DNA from: JBMFLE01 sp049971355
GTDB taxonomy: Bacteria > Patescibacteriota > Patescibacteriia > UBA2591 > UBA4787
Reading direction: 5' to 3'
Assembly: GCA_049971355.1 (NCBI GenBank)
Contig: JBMFLE010000006.1
Location: 1-21,466, forward strand
Length of the DNA stretch: 21,466 nt
Part shown: positions 13,629-20,422 of the stretch, one piece after another
Position numbering within the stretch: position 1 is the stretch's first letter
Layout: each line of letters opens with the position of its first letter
Made by a program: the position numbers and the translations under genes
The notes under the pieces: generated by a model
The model's input: only the letters and a program-made list of their open reading frames with translations
Told to the model about the DNA's origin: nothing
Databases searched by the model: none

Positions 13629-14654
13629 ATGAATACCCAAACTACTATTATCAAAATTGATCCCTGGTCAGTTATTAAAATTTTGTCTATTTTAATTATT
13701 TTGGCCTTTCTTTATTTAATCAGAGATATTATTTTAATCTTTTTGGGGGCAGTTATTTTGTCTTTTATTTTTTTGCCAGTAGTGGACGCCCTGGAGAAAA
13801 AGGGGATATCTCGATTTTTGGGCACATTTTTAGTTTATTTGGCAATTTTATTGATCTTAATTGGAATAATCATTCCCTTAATTCCAGCTTTTATTCGAGA
13901 ATTTAATTTTTTAATTGAAAAAGTGCCGGCCTATTATGAATTTATTCGTCAGTATATTGGTGGTCTTGATCCTGGCTGGTCAAAAATTTTACAAAATTTA
14001 CTAAATAAATGGTCGAGTAAAATTGACCTTAGCGGTTTTGAAATTTTTTCCGTTTTTGGAGCAATTTTCGGTTGGATTTTTATTCTCAGCACGCTCTTAA
14101 TTATTGCTTTTTATTTAACAGTTCAAAAAGAAGTTTTAAAACAGACATTAACGGCTTTAACTCCGGAAAAATATAAAGAAAATATAGCCAGACTAATAGA
14201 ATTAATTCAAAAAGATATTGGTGCTTGGGGTAGGGGATTGTTGATTCTTTGTTTAGTGGTTGGATTGATGGATTATATTGGTTTGAAAATTTTGGGCATT
14301 AACTTTGCTTTAACTTTGGCTATTTTGGGCGGGGTTTTTGAAGTTGTGCCCTGGCTTGGTCCTTGGTTAGCCGGCATTTTCGCGGTAGTGGTGGCCCTGA
14401 CCCAATCGCCGGTTAAGGCTTTGATGGTGGCAATTCTTTATATTGCAGTTCAACAAATTGAAAATAATCTAATTGTCCCGCAGGTGATGAAAAGGGCGGT
14501 GGGATTAAATCCTCTTTTAGTTATTTTGATATTACTAATCGGCGCTAAATTAGCCGGTCCGGCTGGGATTATTTTAGCTGTGCCAGTAGTGACGGTGATT
14601 ATTATTTTAGTTAAAGAATATTTTAAAGTAGTTAAATTTTCTTCGAAATCGTAA
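13629..14654 (+). CDS. AI-2E/PerM family transporter-like membrane protein
   Basis: The 341-residue protein has paired N-terminal hydrophobic helices (about 15-70), an amphipathic extracytoplasmic stretch, and C-terminal helices. Conserved family segments are G-G-V-F-E-V-V-P-W-L-G-P-W-L-A-G, Q-Q-I-E-N-N-L-I-V-P-Q-V-M and V-G-L-N-P-L-L-V-I-L-I-L-L-I-G-A-K-L-A-G-P-A-G-I-I-L-A-V-P. These are the signature of the AI-2E (YdbI/PerM/YtvI) family, about eight membrane helices in total. Members have been linked to autoinducer-2 export, to sodium/proton exchange and to cell-shape or sporulation functions; the substrate here cannot be told. It starts 16 bases after the M16 gene and is probably cotranscribed. 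Confidence 0.93.
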   Translation: MNTQTTIIKIDPWSVIKILSILIILAFLYLIRDIILIFLGAVILSFIFLPVVDALEKKGISRFLGTFLVYLAILLILIGIIIPLIPAFIREFNFLIEKVPAYYEFIRQYIGGLDPGWSKILQNLLNKWSSKIDLSGFEIFSVFGAIFGWIFILSTLLIIAFYLTVQKEVLKQTLTALTPEKYKENIARLIELIQKDIGAWGRGLLILCLVVGLMDYIGLKILGINFALTLAILGGVFEVVPWLGPWLAGIFAVVVALTQSPVKALMVAILYIAVQQIENNLIVPQVMKRAVGLNPLLVILILLIGAKLAGPAGIILAVPVVTVIIILVKEYFKVVKFSSKS

Positions 14655-14687
14655 AATAAATTAATTTAATTCTAAATTTTAATAACT

Positions 14688-15722
14688 ATGAAGTACCAAT
14701 TTGCCAGAAAAAATATTTTAGTCACTGGCGGGGCAGGGTTTCTTGGCTCCCATCTCTGCGAAGAGTTGGTCAAAGAGAATAAGGTGATTTGTTTGGATAA
14801 TTTGGTTGGCGGTGGTGGCAATATAGTAAATATTGAATATTTACTTCAAAATCCAAACTTCCGTTTCATAAAGCAAGATATTAATCAGCCATTTAATTTA
14901 GAAGAATTTCCCGAGCTTAAAGATTTTAAGATTAAAGTTCAAGGTATTCAAGAAATTTATCATTTAGCCTGTCCAACCACGGCTAGAAATTTTATGCAGA
15001 TGAGAATGGAGACTCTGAAGGCAAACTCGATAGGTATGATAAATATTTTAGAGATAGCCAGAAAGTATCAAGCTAAATTTTTATTTGCTTCTTCGTCTGT
15101 TGTTTATGGTCCTCGTAATCCTAATAATCTTTATTTTAAGGAAAGTGATTGGGGTCAGGTCAACCTTATTAGTTCGCGTGCTTGTTACGATGAAGGAAAA
15201 CGGTTTGCCGAAACCTGTTGCGTGACTTATCGCGAATTTTATAATCTTGAGACTAAAATTGTTAGAATTTTCCGAACCTATGGGCCAAGGTTGGCTTTAT
15301 TTGATGGTCAAATGATTTCTGATTTTGCTCTTCAGGCCCTCAATAATAAACCTTTAATAATTTATGGCGATGAGAATTTTGCTTCTTCACTTTGTTATGT
15401 CAGCGATATAGTCGAGGGGATGATGGCGATGATGAATTCAAATGAGGTCGGCCCAATTAATCTCGGCCACCCAGAGCAGTATAAATTGGTTGATGTGGCC
15501 CAAAAAATAATTAGTTTAACTGGCTCGAAGTCAACGATTGTTTTTAAGGAACCCCTGCCCTTTATAACCCCCCTGGGATTACCCGATATTACCTTAGCTA
15601 AAACAAAATTGAACTGGTTTCCAGTGGTTAGTTTAGATGAGGGTTTAGCAAAAACAGTTAAATATATTAAAACTAATTGGAGATTACTTCAACCCTTGGT
15701 CGAAAAATACGACCAAGAATAA
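14688..15722 (+). CDS. NAD-dependent sugar-nucleotide epimerase/decarboxylase, UDP-glucuronate decarboxylase-like
   Basis: This is an extended short-chain dehydrogenase of 344 residues. The NAD-binding motif G-G-A-G-F-L-G is at 14-20. The catalytic set is S137 (F-A-S-S-S-V-V-Y-G) with Y167 and K171 in R-A-C-Y-D-E-G-K-R-F-A-E. The C-Y-D-E-G-K-R element, H-L-A-C-P (92-96) and the later C-Y-V-S-D-I-V-E-G-M are typical of UDP-xylose synthase (UXS). The residues after H-L-A-C-P (T-T-A-R-N-F-M-Q) and the Y-G-P-R-N-P segment depart from classical UXS, so the sugar substrate may differ; UDP-glucuronate to UDP-xylose is the best guess. It would serve surface polysaccharide or glycan synthesis. No glycosyltransferase is adjacent. 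Confidence 0.85.
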   Translation: MKYQFARKNILVTGGAGFLGSHLCEELVKENKVICLDNLVGGGGNIVNIEYLLQNPNFRFIKQDINQPFNLEEFPELKDFKIKVQGIQEIYHLACPTTARNFMQMRMETLKANSIGMINILEIARKYQAKFLFASSSVVYGPRNPNNLYFKESDWGQVNLISSRACYDEGKRFAETCCVTYREFYNLETKIVRIFRTYGPRLALFDGQMISDFALQALNNKPLIIYGDENFASSLCYVSDIVEGMMAMMNSNEVGPINLGHPEQYKLVDVAQKIISLTGSKSTIVFKEPLPFITPLGLPDITLAKTKLNWFPVVSLDEGLAKTVKYIKTNWRLLQPLVEKYDQE

Positions 15723-15752
15723 CGATTTTTGTCCATTTAAAAGATTTGACCT

Positions 15753-15823
15753 GCCGGGATTCACAAATAATTCTTAATTTAGTGATTTGTGAAGTGAGCC
15801 CCTTTTATGGGACAATTTCCCGC
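15753..15823. other. Possible three-way-junction RNA or palindromic element
   Basis: A perfect 9-base-pair stem, TTCACAAAT (15760-15768) with ATTTGTGAA (15785-15793), is followed by CCC/GGG arms around 15800-15810. Both are enclosed by GCCGGGA (15753-15759) pairing with TCCCGC (15818-15823) through one bulge. It lies just after the sugar-nucleotide gene stop (15722). I know of no RNA family with this form, and it may only be another intergenic repeat. Confidence 0.3.
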
Positions 15824-15880
15824 TTTCAATAATTTAGTTTGGGCTGTTTGAAACGGTTGATAAAATAATCCCAACCAACG

Positions 15881-15988
15881 AATTTATCCGAACACTCCGA
15901 ATATTCGGAGTGTTCGGATACGTTCGGATTTTTCGGATGATTTACGTTAGTTCGTGGCGTTCGGATATGTTCGGATTGTTTGGATGAT
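15881..15988. repeat. TTCGGA repeat cluster with a 36-bp perfect palindrome
   Basis: Positions 15885-15920 are a perfect palindrome of 36 bases (arms TATCCGAACACTCCGAAT and its complement). Counting the one in the palindrome's right half, TTCGGA occurs six times between 15904 and 15976, mostly as GTTCGGAT at uneven spacing. The first 21 bases (15881-15901) are identical to 1987-2007. An open frame of 60 codons across this region on the minus strand is a translation of the repeat and not a gene. The 315 bases between the sugar-nucleotide gene and the aldolase otherwise hold only the possible RNA at 15753 and the inverted repeat at 15989. Confidence 0.75.
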
Positions 15989-16065
15989 GTTAATGTAGTT
16001 TTGGTCAATCAAATTAGTCCCAAAAACAAATTTACTCTCAGTCCCATTTTTTGGGTTCATGTCCA
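15989..16065 (+). repeat. Inverted repeat, left copy (77 bp)
   Basis: This stretch is the reverse complement of 21390-21466 with 75 of 77 bases identical and no gaps. It covers the last eight sense codons and stop of the aldolase gene plus 49 bases beyond. The similarity stops sharply at 16065 on the gene side. On the other side the comparison is cut off by the end of the window. Confidence 0.95.
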
Positions 16066-17141
16066 GATAATAATTCTGAAATTAATTGCTTTGCCGAATT
16101 TTTGCTTCGAAAAACTTTAATAAATTCTTTGGCTCGTTTATATGTTTCAGTAATAATTTTTTCGACAAATTTTTGAGGAATGTTATCAATTTCTGTTTTG
16201 AACTGTTTGATGGCAAATTTTATATCTTTATTATTAGCCCGCGCCCAATTTTCCATTTTTTGCCGTAAATCAGTTGGTAAATTTTTTAAAGCAATGTTTT
16301 GCCATTCAGTAGCAACGTTGCCCTTTCTTATTCCACAGTCAGCAAATTTTTTCACTAAATTCATCGGTGTACCAGTAATGCCATGCTGAGCGATTGAAAG
16401 ACCATATTTTTTAATCGCCTGATAAATTTCTTTGGTTCTTTTTAAATCAATATAGACTTTTTCGTTCGGCAAATAATTGCCATGTTTAGCACCGTTATAA
16501 ATTGCCAAAATGTCAGGTTGAATACCTAAATCAATTAAACTTTTGACAAAATTTTCTGCTTCTTCAACCGTCGTAATTTTATTAATATCTAATTTGCTTA
16601 AAACCTCACCAATCTCAACTTCTAGGCCCAGGCCATTTTCAATAACCGGCTTTGCTAATTCGGCTGTAATCCTAATATTATCATCAAGTTGATTAGAGGA
16701 AGCATCAATGGCTACCGAAGTATAACCAACATTTATTACTTCTGAAATTAAGTCACGAGCCACTTGAATAGTCTCGGGTTTAGTATCTTTAATTTTGACG
16801 TGGTCAGTATGAATAACAAATGGTTTGGTAAATTTATTTTTTAAAGCATAATTAATAATTGTTTCAAAAAAAGATTTTGGCGTCAGGCCAGTATAACCAT
16901 CCTTTAAATTGCATTCGCTGGCGGCCAATTGAAAAATAATCACTGAATCCATTTCTTGGGCTGCCTTCATTAAACCGGGGATAACCTGTTTAATCCGCGG
17001 ATTAGCCGCCATAATAACTAACGGATACTTATTTAAAACCTGAAAAACAGTATGCAAATCCAATAATAAAACTGGCATTTCACCAATTTTTTTTTGAATT
17101 CTTTTTGGTCTTAAATTTAAAATCTCTTTAGTTAAATTCAT
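16038..17141 (-). CDS. Class II (zinc) fructose/ketose-bisphosphate aldolase family protein
   Basis: Class II aldolases join or split ketose bisphosphates such as fructose 1,6-bisphosphate using a zinc ion. The 367-residue product has the elements of the family in order: H-T-D-H (111-114, the second His a zinc ligand and the Asp the catalytic acid), G-L-E-V-E-I-G-E-V (172-180), Y-N-G-A-K-H-G-N-Y-L-P (215-225, zinc His220) and A-Q-H-G-I-T-G-T-P (251-259, zinc His253). It is longer than the usual 280-310 residues, with extra N-terminal and C-terminal helical parts, so its substrate may be another ketose bisphosphate. Its end lies in the 77-bp inverted repeat. It is preceded by a -10 box only 7 bases before ATG, suggesting a leaderless message. 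It follows the radical SAM gene on the same strand. Confidence 0.88.
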   Translation of the reverse strand: MNLTKEILNLRPKRIQKKIGEMPVLLLDLHTVFQVLNKYPLVIMAANPRIKQVIPGLMKAAQEMDSVIIFQLAASECNLKDGYTGLTPKSFFETIINYALKNKFTKPFVIHTDHVKIKDTKPETIQVARDLISEVINVGYTSVAIDASSNQLDDNIRITAELAKPVIENGLGLEVEIGEVLSKLDINKITTVEEAENFVKSLIDLGIQPDILAIYNGAKHGNYLPNEKVYIDLKRTKEIYQAIKKYGLSIAQHGITGTPMNLVKKFADCGIRKGNVATEWQNIALKNLPTDLRQKMENWARANNKDIKFAIKQFKTEIDNIPQKFVEKIITETYKRAKEFIKVFRSKNSAKQLISELLSGHEPKKWD

Positions 17142-17148
17142 CTTTTCT

Positions 17149-17176
17149 ATTATATTCTCAGAAATAAATTTTACAA
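17149..17176 (-). promoter_or_regulatory. Promoter of the aldolase gene, probably leaderless
   Basis: On the minus strand TTGTAA (17176-17171) and TATAAT (17154-17149) have a 16-base spacer. The -10 box ends 7 bases before the aldolase ATG at 17141, so transcription would begin at or next to the start codon. The promoter overlaps the 3' end of the radical SAM gene. Confidence 0.5.
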
Positions 17177-17958
17177 GGTATTTTAAATTGTTGAGATAAA
17201 AGTTTAATTTCTTTTTTTAGCCGCATTTCGTATTCAAATCTTTGCTTCTGAAAAATTTTTTGGTAGCGGAATAATAATTTAGGAAAATGATTTTTGAGAA
17301 TTTCAACTAAACCTTGCCAATTGGCTGATTTGGTATTTAGGGTATCAAACCATATCTCATTAACTTTATTCCGACTAATTTTAAAAATTTCTTTTAGGTT
17401 AGTTAGTTCAAATAAAATTGGGGCGACAAAAATATAAGTTGAAACGCCTGCTTGATTAAGTTTTTCTAAAGCTCTTATTCTCAATAATGGGGAACTAGTT
17501 TTCGGTTCTAAAATTTTAGCTGTTTTGTTATCTAAGGTAGTGATGGTGAAACCAATTTCAATTTCTGAAAATTTTTTAAATAAATCTAAATCTCTCAGAA
17601 TTAAAATTGATTTAGTTAAAATCGAAACTGGCCATTGATGTCTAAGGAGTAATTCTAAACATCGCCTGGTGATTTGATATTTCTGTTCATAAGGGTTATA
17701 AGGATCGGTAATAGTAGAAAGAAAAACCCAATCTTTAGGTTTTCTTTGGAGCTCTTTGCCCAAAATTTCTGGGGCATTGATTTTGACCTCTAAAAACTGA
17801 CCCCATTTTTCTGATAAAGGGCGAATGTGAGACAAAAAATCTTGGTTATAACAATAAACACAGCCATGGGGACAGCCGACGTAAGGATTTAAAGTATAAC
17901 CATCATTAATTTTGGAACGATTAAGAATTGATTTTGCTTGGATGAATTTGACTTTCAT
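17158..17958 (-). CDS. Radical SAM protein, SplB-like (COG1533 type)
   Basis: The 266-residue protein carries the radical SAM cluster motif C-P-H-G-C-V-Y-C (C29, C33, C36), which holds a 4Fe-4S cluster used to split S-adenosylmethionine. Around it are N-P-Y-V-G-C (24-29) and D-P-Y-N-P-Y-E (about 85-91), followed by T-R-R-C-L-E-L-L. This arrangement is that of the SplB/COG1533 group, which includes spore photoproduct lyase as well as many members of unknown function. No sporulation is expected here, so a photoproduct lyase role is not claimed. It starts 21 bases after the stop of the endonuclease Q-like gene, so the two are probably cotranscribed; that is the only hint of a nucleic-acid repair role. 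Confidence 0.85.
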   Translation of the reverse strand: MKVKFIQAKSILNRSKINDGYTLNPYVGCPHGCVYCYNQDFLSHIRPLSEKWGQFLEVKINAPEILGKELQRKPKDWVFLSTITDPYNPYEQKYQITRRCLELLLRHQWPVSILTKSILILRDLDLFKKFSEIEIGFTITTLDNKTAKILEPKTSSPLLRIRALEKLNQAGVSTYIFVAPILFELTNLKEIFKISRNKVNEIWFDTLNTKSANWQGLVEILKNHFPKLLFRYQKIFQKQRFEYEMRLKKEIKLLSQQFKIPCKIYF

Positions 17959-17979
17959 TTCTTTGAGGAAAATTTATAT

Positions 17980-19284
17980 TTAAAACAAAACGCCTTGACG
18001 ATTTGTCTTCTCTCCTGCCGAACTTGTTCTGATAGAGGGTTCGTACTTAGATTTGTAATCTTTAGTCATTGGGAAAATTTTAATTCGGCCATAAACACCA
18101 TCGTAACCAGGTTCTTTAATAACCTGACCATAACGCATCCTTAAAATTGCCTCAACCAATTTCGGCTGAGCAATTTTTTTAAGTTCCTCTTCGGATAAAT
18201 TTAATAAAATATTAAATTCACTTTCGCCTTTTTTGATTAAATCATTATAAATGATAGTCACTGCTTTGCTTTGTGGACCTGTTTCTAAAACTTCAGCTAA
18301 AATTTCTTTCAAAGGGATAATGCTTTTATAGGCCGGCGCGTCTTTTGGTTGTTGTGGTTTATCTCTGTCAGCCAACTCTTCAACTCGGTACATTACACCA
18401 ACAGTTAAAGGTCGACGACATTTTGGACAAATTCCTCTTTCTTTTTTAGTTTGTTCTGGTGTTAAACGAATTCCGCATAGTCGATGACCATCAAAATGAT
18501 ATTTACCTTCTTCGGGAAAAAACTCGATAGTATAAAGAAATTTCTGACGAGTTTTAATCGCCCGAATAAGATCAAAATAATTTGGTTCCTTTGGAAAATC
18601 AAAAACATTGGCTTCGCGGCCAAGATTTTCTAGTGAATGAGCATCAGAATTGGAAATCAAAGTGTATTGATCCAAATAAGACCAGCGCCAATTCATAGCC
18701 GGGTCGCTTGATAAGCCTGTTTCTAAAGTATAAATATAAGACGTTAGTTCCTCGAAACATTCTTCGACTGAATTAAAACCGGACTTAGAACCGAAAAGAG
18801 AATACCAGGGTGTCCAAATATGGGCTGGGACAATAAAAATTTCCGGAGAAATCTCTAATAAAATTTTAGTCAACTCTTTGGCGTCTAAACCAAAAATTGG
18901 CCGACCGTCTGATTTAAGATTATATTTTTCTCCTAATTTTTGATTAATTTTCTCTACGGTTTCCAAATTTGGCGCAAAAATTAACAAATGAATTCGGCGA
19001 ATTTTGTCATTTTTAGTATAGATACAAGAAATTTCTGTTGTGCAAATAAAATTAGTTTCTTGTTTAGAATTTGAAAATTGAAAATTAAGTTGGTATATCC
19101 CCTCGTCCTTTTGTCTCAACTTTTCTTTTAACTCTTTAAACCAAAGTGGGTGAGTAAAATCTCCGCTACCTAAAATTTGTAGACCTTTGATTTTTGCCCA
19201 TTGGTTAAGATGCTCCAAATCCATTTGTTTTGAAGTGGCTCGGGAGTATTTGGAGTGAATATGGAAATCGGCGATGTAAATCAT
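17980..19284 (-). CDS. PHP-domain protein, endonuclease Q-like
   Basis: Endonuclease Q cuts DNA on the 5' side of deaminated bases (uracil, hypoxanthine) and abasic sites. From ATG 19284 the protein has 434 residues; an upstream TTG at 19302 is less likely. It shows PHP-fold metal motifs D-F-H-I-H-S-K-Y-S (6-14), G-S-G-D-F-T-H-P (39-46), T-E-I-S-C (83-87), V-P-A-H-I-W-T-P (152-159) and S-N-S-D-A-H-S (211-217). A zinc site formed by H267, C270, C286 and C289 (G-H-R-L-C-G-I-R ... C-P-K-C) follows, with a C-terminal helical region ending in P-G-Y-D-G-V-Y-G-R-I. Order and spacing agree with EndoQ of archaea and some bacteria. All metal-binding positions I can see are kept. It lies upstream of the SplB-like gene. 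Confidence 0.87.
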   Translation of the reverse strand: MIYIADFHIHSKYSRATSKQMDLEHLNQWAKIKGLQILGSGDFTHPLWFKELKEKLRQKDEGIYQLNFQFSNSKQETNFICTTEISCIYTKNDKIRRIHLLIFAPNLETVEKINQKLGEKYNLKSDGRPIFGLDAKELTKILLEISPEIFIVPAHIWTPWYSLFGSKSGFNSVEECFEELTSYIYTLETGLSSDPAMNWRWSYLDQYTLISNSDAHSLENLGREANVFDFPKEPNYFDLIRAIKTRQKFLYTIEFFPEEGKYHFDGHRLCGIRLTPEQTKKERGICPKCRRPLTVGVMYRVEELADRDKPQQPKDAPAYKSIIPLKEILAEVLETGPQSKAVTIIYNDLIKKGESEFNILLNLSEEELKKIAQPKLVEAILRMRYGQVIKEPGYDGVYGRIKIFPMTKDYKSKYEPSIRTSSAGEKTNRQGVLF

Positions 19285-19340
19285 AAAAATAAAAAATGGC
19301 AATTAAAAATTTCTGTTATTATTTATTGCGTTATTAAAAA

Positions 19341-19589
19341 GAAGGGACAGGTGCTACCTTCAGTTTAAAAAGGTTGTGAACCTTTAAAAGTAATTTTTAG
19401 CAGTTTCATTGTGCATAGTGTTGAGAATGATTCTTGGATTATCTCTAACACTATACAATTTGGTATGATTATTTGCCATACACTTGTTGGGGGTACGCTT
19501 TCATACCAAACCTAACCGTTAGCAATAATATCATAACTTGATTAAAATAATTTAGCAAGATGAAAGCGGGCTGTTTTAGCGCCCGCTTT
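19341..19589 (+). ncRNA. Candidate structured RNA (no gene in 19303-19597)
   Basis: No plausible coding frame covers these 295 bases. Successive hairpins are GAAGG 19341-19345 with CCTTC 19357-19361; AAAGGTT 19369-19375 with AACCTTT 19379-19385 (loop GTG); ATAGTGTT 19415-19422 with AACACTAT 19447-19454, extended inward by about eight more pairs; and TTTGGTATG 19459-19467 with CATACCAAA 19502-19510. A GC-rich stem then leads into a T-rich tract on the plus strand. I match it to no known RNA family. It could instead be a small palindromic mobile element or the long leader of the endonuclease Q-like gene on the other strand. The strand given follows the terminator. Confidence 0.35.
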
Positions 19590-19600
19590 GTTTATTTTTA
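19563..19600 (+). terminator. GC-rich intrinsic terminator, possibly two-way
   Basis: AAAGCGGGC (19563-19571) pairs perfectly with GCCCGCTTT (19581-19589) around a 9-base loop, followed on the plus strand by GTTTATTTTTA. On the minus strand the stem starts 8 bases after the HD-gene stop, but its T-tract there is broken (TTTCATCTT). It most likely ends the HD transcript and may also end a plus-strand RNA. Confidence 0.75.
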
Positions 19601-20200
19601 ATCATCGGAACATTTATCAAATTTATCACAAACAAATGAACACCATTTTCTTGAGGCCCAATAATCAGCCAGTTGAACGATTAAGTGTAAAACATGCCTC
19701 TGGGAAAGACATCTTTTTCTTAGGACCAGGGCTGGCGTTGATTCTGGTTGATTCCAGATCCCCATATGGTTTCTGACCAATTCTATCATATCTATCAAAT
19801 CGGAATTGCAATAATACGTTGCTTCTTCCCTTGAATAAGTATTTAAAATTTCATTTAGCCATCGAGCGGCAATCAAACCGTGCTCGGGATGAGTTCTGTC
19901 GCCCCAGGGATCGCCATTCTTTTTAATATCGTGCAAAATTATCGCGCCAATAATTTTGTCTTTAATCAATTGGTCTGTAATGTCAAAAAATTTGAAAAGA
20001 GTTAAAGCAACTTGAATTGCCTTTCTGACATGAACTATAACCCCGCCCTCAACATTGTCTTCTGGCGGATGGTATTTGCCTGAAGAACTACAAGGCGCGG
20101 TCCAAAATTCTTTCGGCGCTTTATTCAGAGCTCTTTTAACAAATTCCCGAATTTTTTCTGACTTTATTAAATCCAGACAGTCATCTAAATCTTTTCTCAT
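19598..20200 (-). CDS. HD-domain protein (putative metal-dependent phosphohydrolase)
   Basis: The 200-residue protein carries the HD-fold metal set: H57 (V-H-V-R-K-A), H90-D91 (I-I-L-H-D-I-K-K-N-G), H104/H107 (H-P-E-H-G), H145 (V-R-N-H-M-G) and D179 (V-Q-L-A-D-Y-W-A-S-R). Such proteins cleave phosphate esters of nucleotides or cyclic nucleotides; the substrate cannot be told. Upstream is the conserved-looking S-S-S-G-K-Y-H-P-P (38-46). A short tail with C187, C191 and C197 could hold a metal. It differs from its neighbours in having a consensus promoter and a very strong Shine-Dalgarno, though that site serves a six-codon ORF overlapping its start. This suggests an acquired gene, perhaps of phage or plasmid origin, but that is inference. 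Confidence 0.85.
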   Translation of the reverse strand: MRKDLDDCLDLIKSEKIREFVKRALNKAPKEFWTAPCSSSGKYHPPEDNVEGGVIVHVRKAIQVALTLFKFFDITDQLIKDKIIGAIILHDIKKNGDPWGDRTHPEHGLIAARWLNEILNTYSREEATYYCNSDLIDMIELVRNHMGIWNQPESTPALVLRKRCLSQRHVLHLIVQLADYWASRKWCSFVCDKFDKCSDD

Positions 20201-20217
20201 TGTTTGCCCTTTTCCAT
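20197..20217 (-). CDS. Six-codon leader ORF (MEKGKQ) coupled to the HD gene
   Basis: AGGAGG (20228-20223) lies 5 bases before an ATG at 20217, giving an ideal ribosome site. The frame reads M-E-K-G-K-Q and stops with a TGA that overlaps the HD-gene ATG (sequence ATGA, 20200-20197). The HD gene itself has only a weak AAAAGGG-type site inside this ORF. Translation of the HD gene is therefore probably coupled to this micro-ORF. Whether the peptide has any use is unknown. Confidence 0.45.
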   Translation of the reverse strand: MEKGKQ

Positions 20218-20246
20218 CTGGTCCTCCTTTATAAAGATTTAATTAA

Positions 20247-20275
20247 ATTAAATCACATTTTTGAATTTTTGTCAA
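20247..20275 (-). promoter_or_regulatory. Consensus promoter of the HD gene
   Basis: On the minus strand TTGACA (20275-20270) and TTTAAT (20252-20247) are spaced by exactly 17 bases. Transcription would start near 20240, about 40 bases before the HD gene ATG. It lies between tRNA-Arg and the HD gene. Confidence 0.65.
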
Positions 20276-20296
20276 ATTAGAAAATCTCGCTAAAAT

Positions 20297-20309
20297 GAGA
20301 TTTAATCTC
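20297..20309 (-). terminator. Weak hairpin after tRNA-Arg
   Basis: On the minus strand a 5-base-pair stem (GAGAT / ATCTC, loop TAA) is followed by ATTTT. It may end the tRNA transcript but is short and AT-rich. Confidence 0.3.
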
Positions 20310-20327
20310 TTGAATGGAATTTAAAAA

Positions 20328-20399
20328 TGTCTCCGGGCAGAATCGAACTGCCATCTTAGCCTCCGGAGGGCTACGTTCTATCCATTAAACTACGGAGAC
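20328..20399 (-). tRNA. tRNA-Arg (anticodon CCG), CCA not encoded
   Basis: The minus strand folds as acceptor GTCTCCG / CGGAGAC, D stem GTTT / GAAC with loop AATGGATA, anticodon stem TAGCC / GGCTA with loop CTCCGGA, T stem GGCAG / CTGCC with loop TTCGATT, and discriminator A at 20328. The anticodon CCG is at 20366-20364 and reads CGG arginine codons. The bases after the discriminator are TTT, so CCA must be added by a nucleotidyltransferase. Confidence 0.95.
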
Positions 20400-20422
20400 A
20401 AAATTTTATATTTCACCTATAA

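Noticed and set aside
15881..15988. CRISPR array
   Set aside because: The TTCGGA words are short and unevenly spaced with no uniform repeat and spacer lengths, and no cas genes are present.
15826..16008. 60-codon open frame on the minus strand
   Set aside because: It is a translation of the TTCGGA repeats and palindrome; the peptide is repetitive and has no ribosome site.
19341..19361. Signal recognition particle RNA or tmRNA in the structured stretch
   Set aside because: The SRP apical loop and the tmRNA tag frame and CCA end are not present.
19588..19776. 62-codon plus-strand frame after the terminator
   Set aside because: It overlaps the HD gene on the other strand, whose protein shows clear family motifs.
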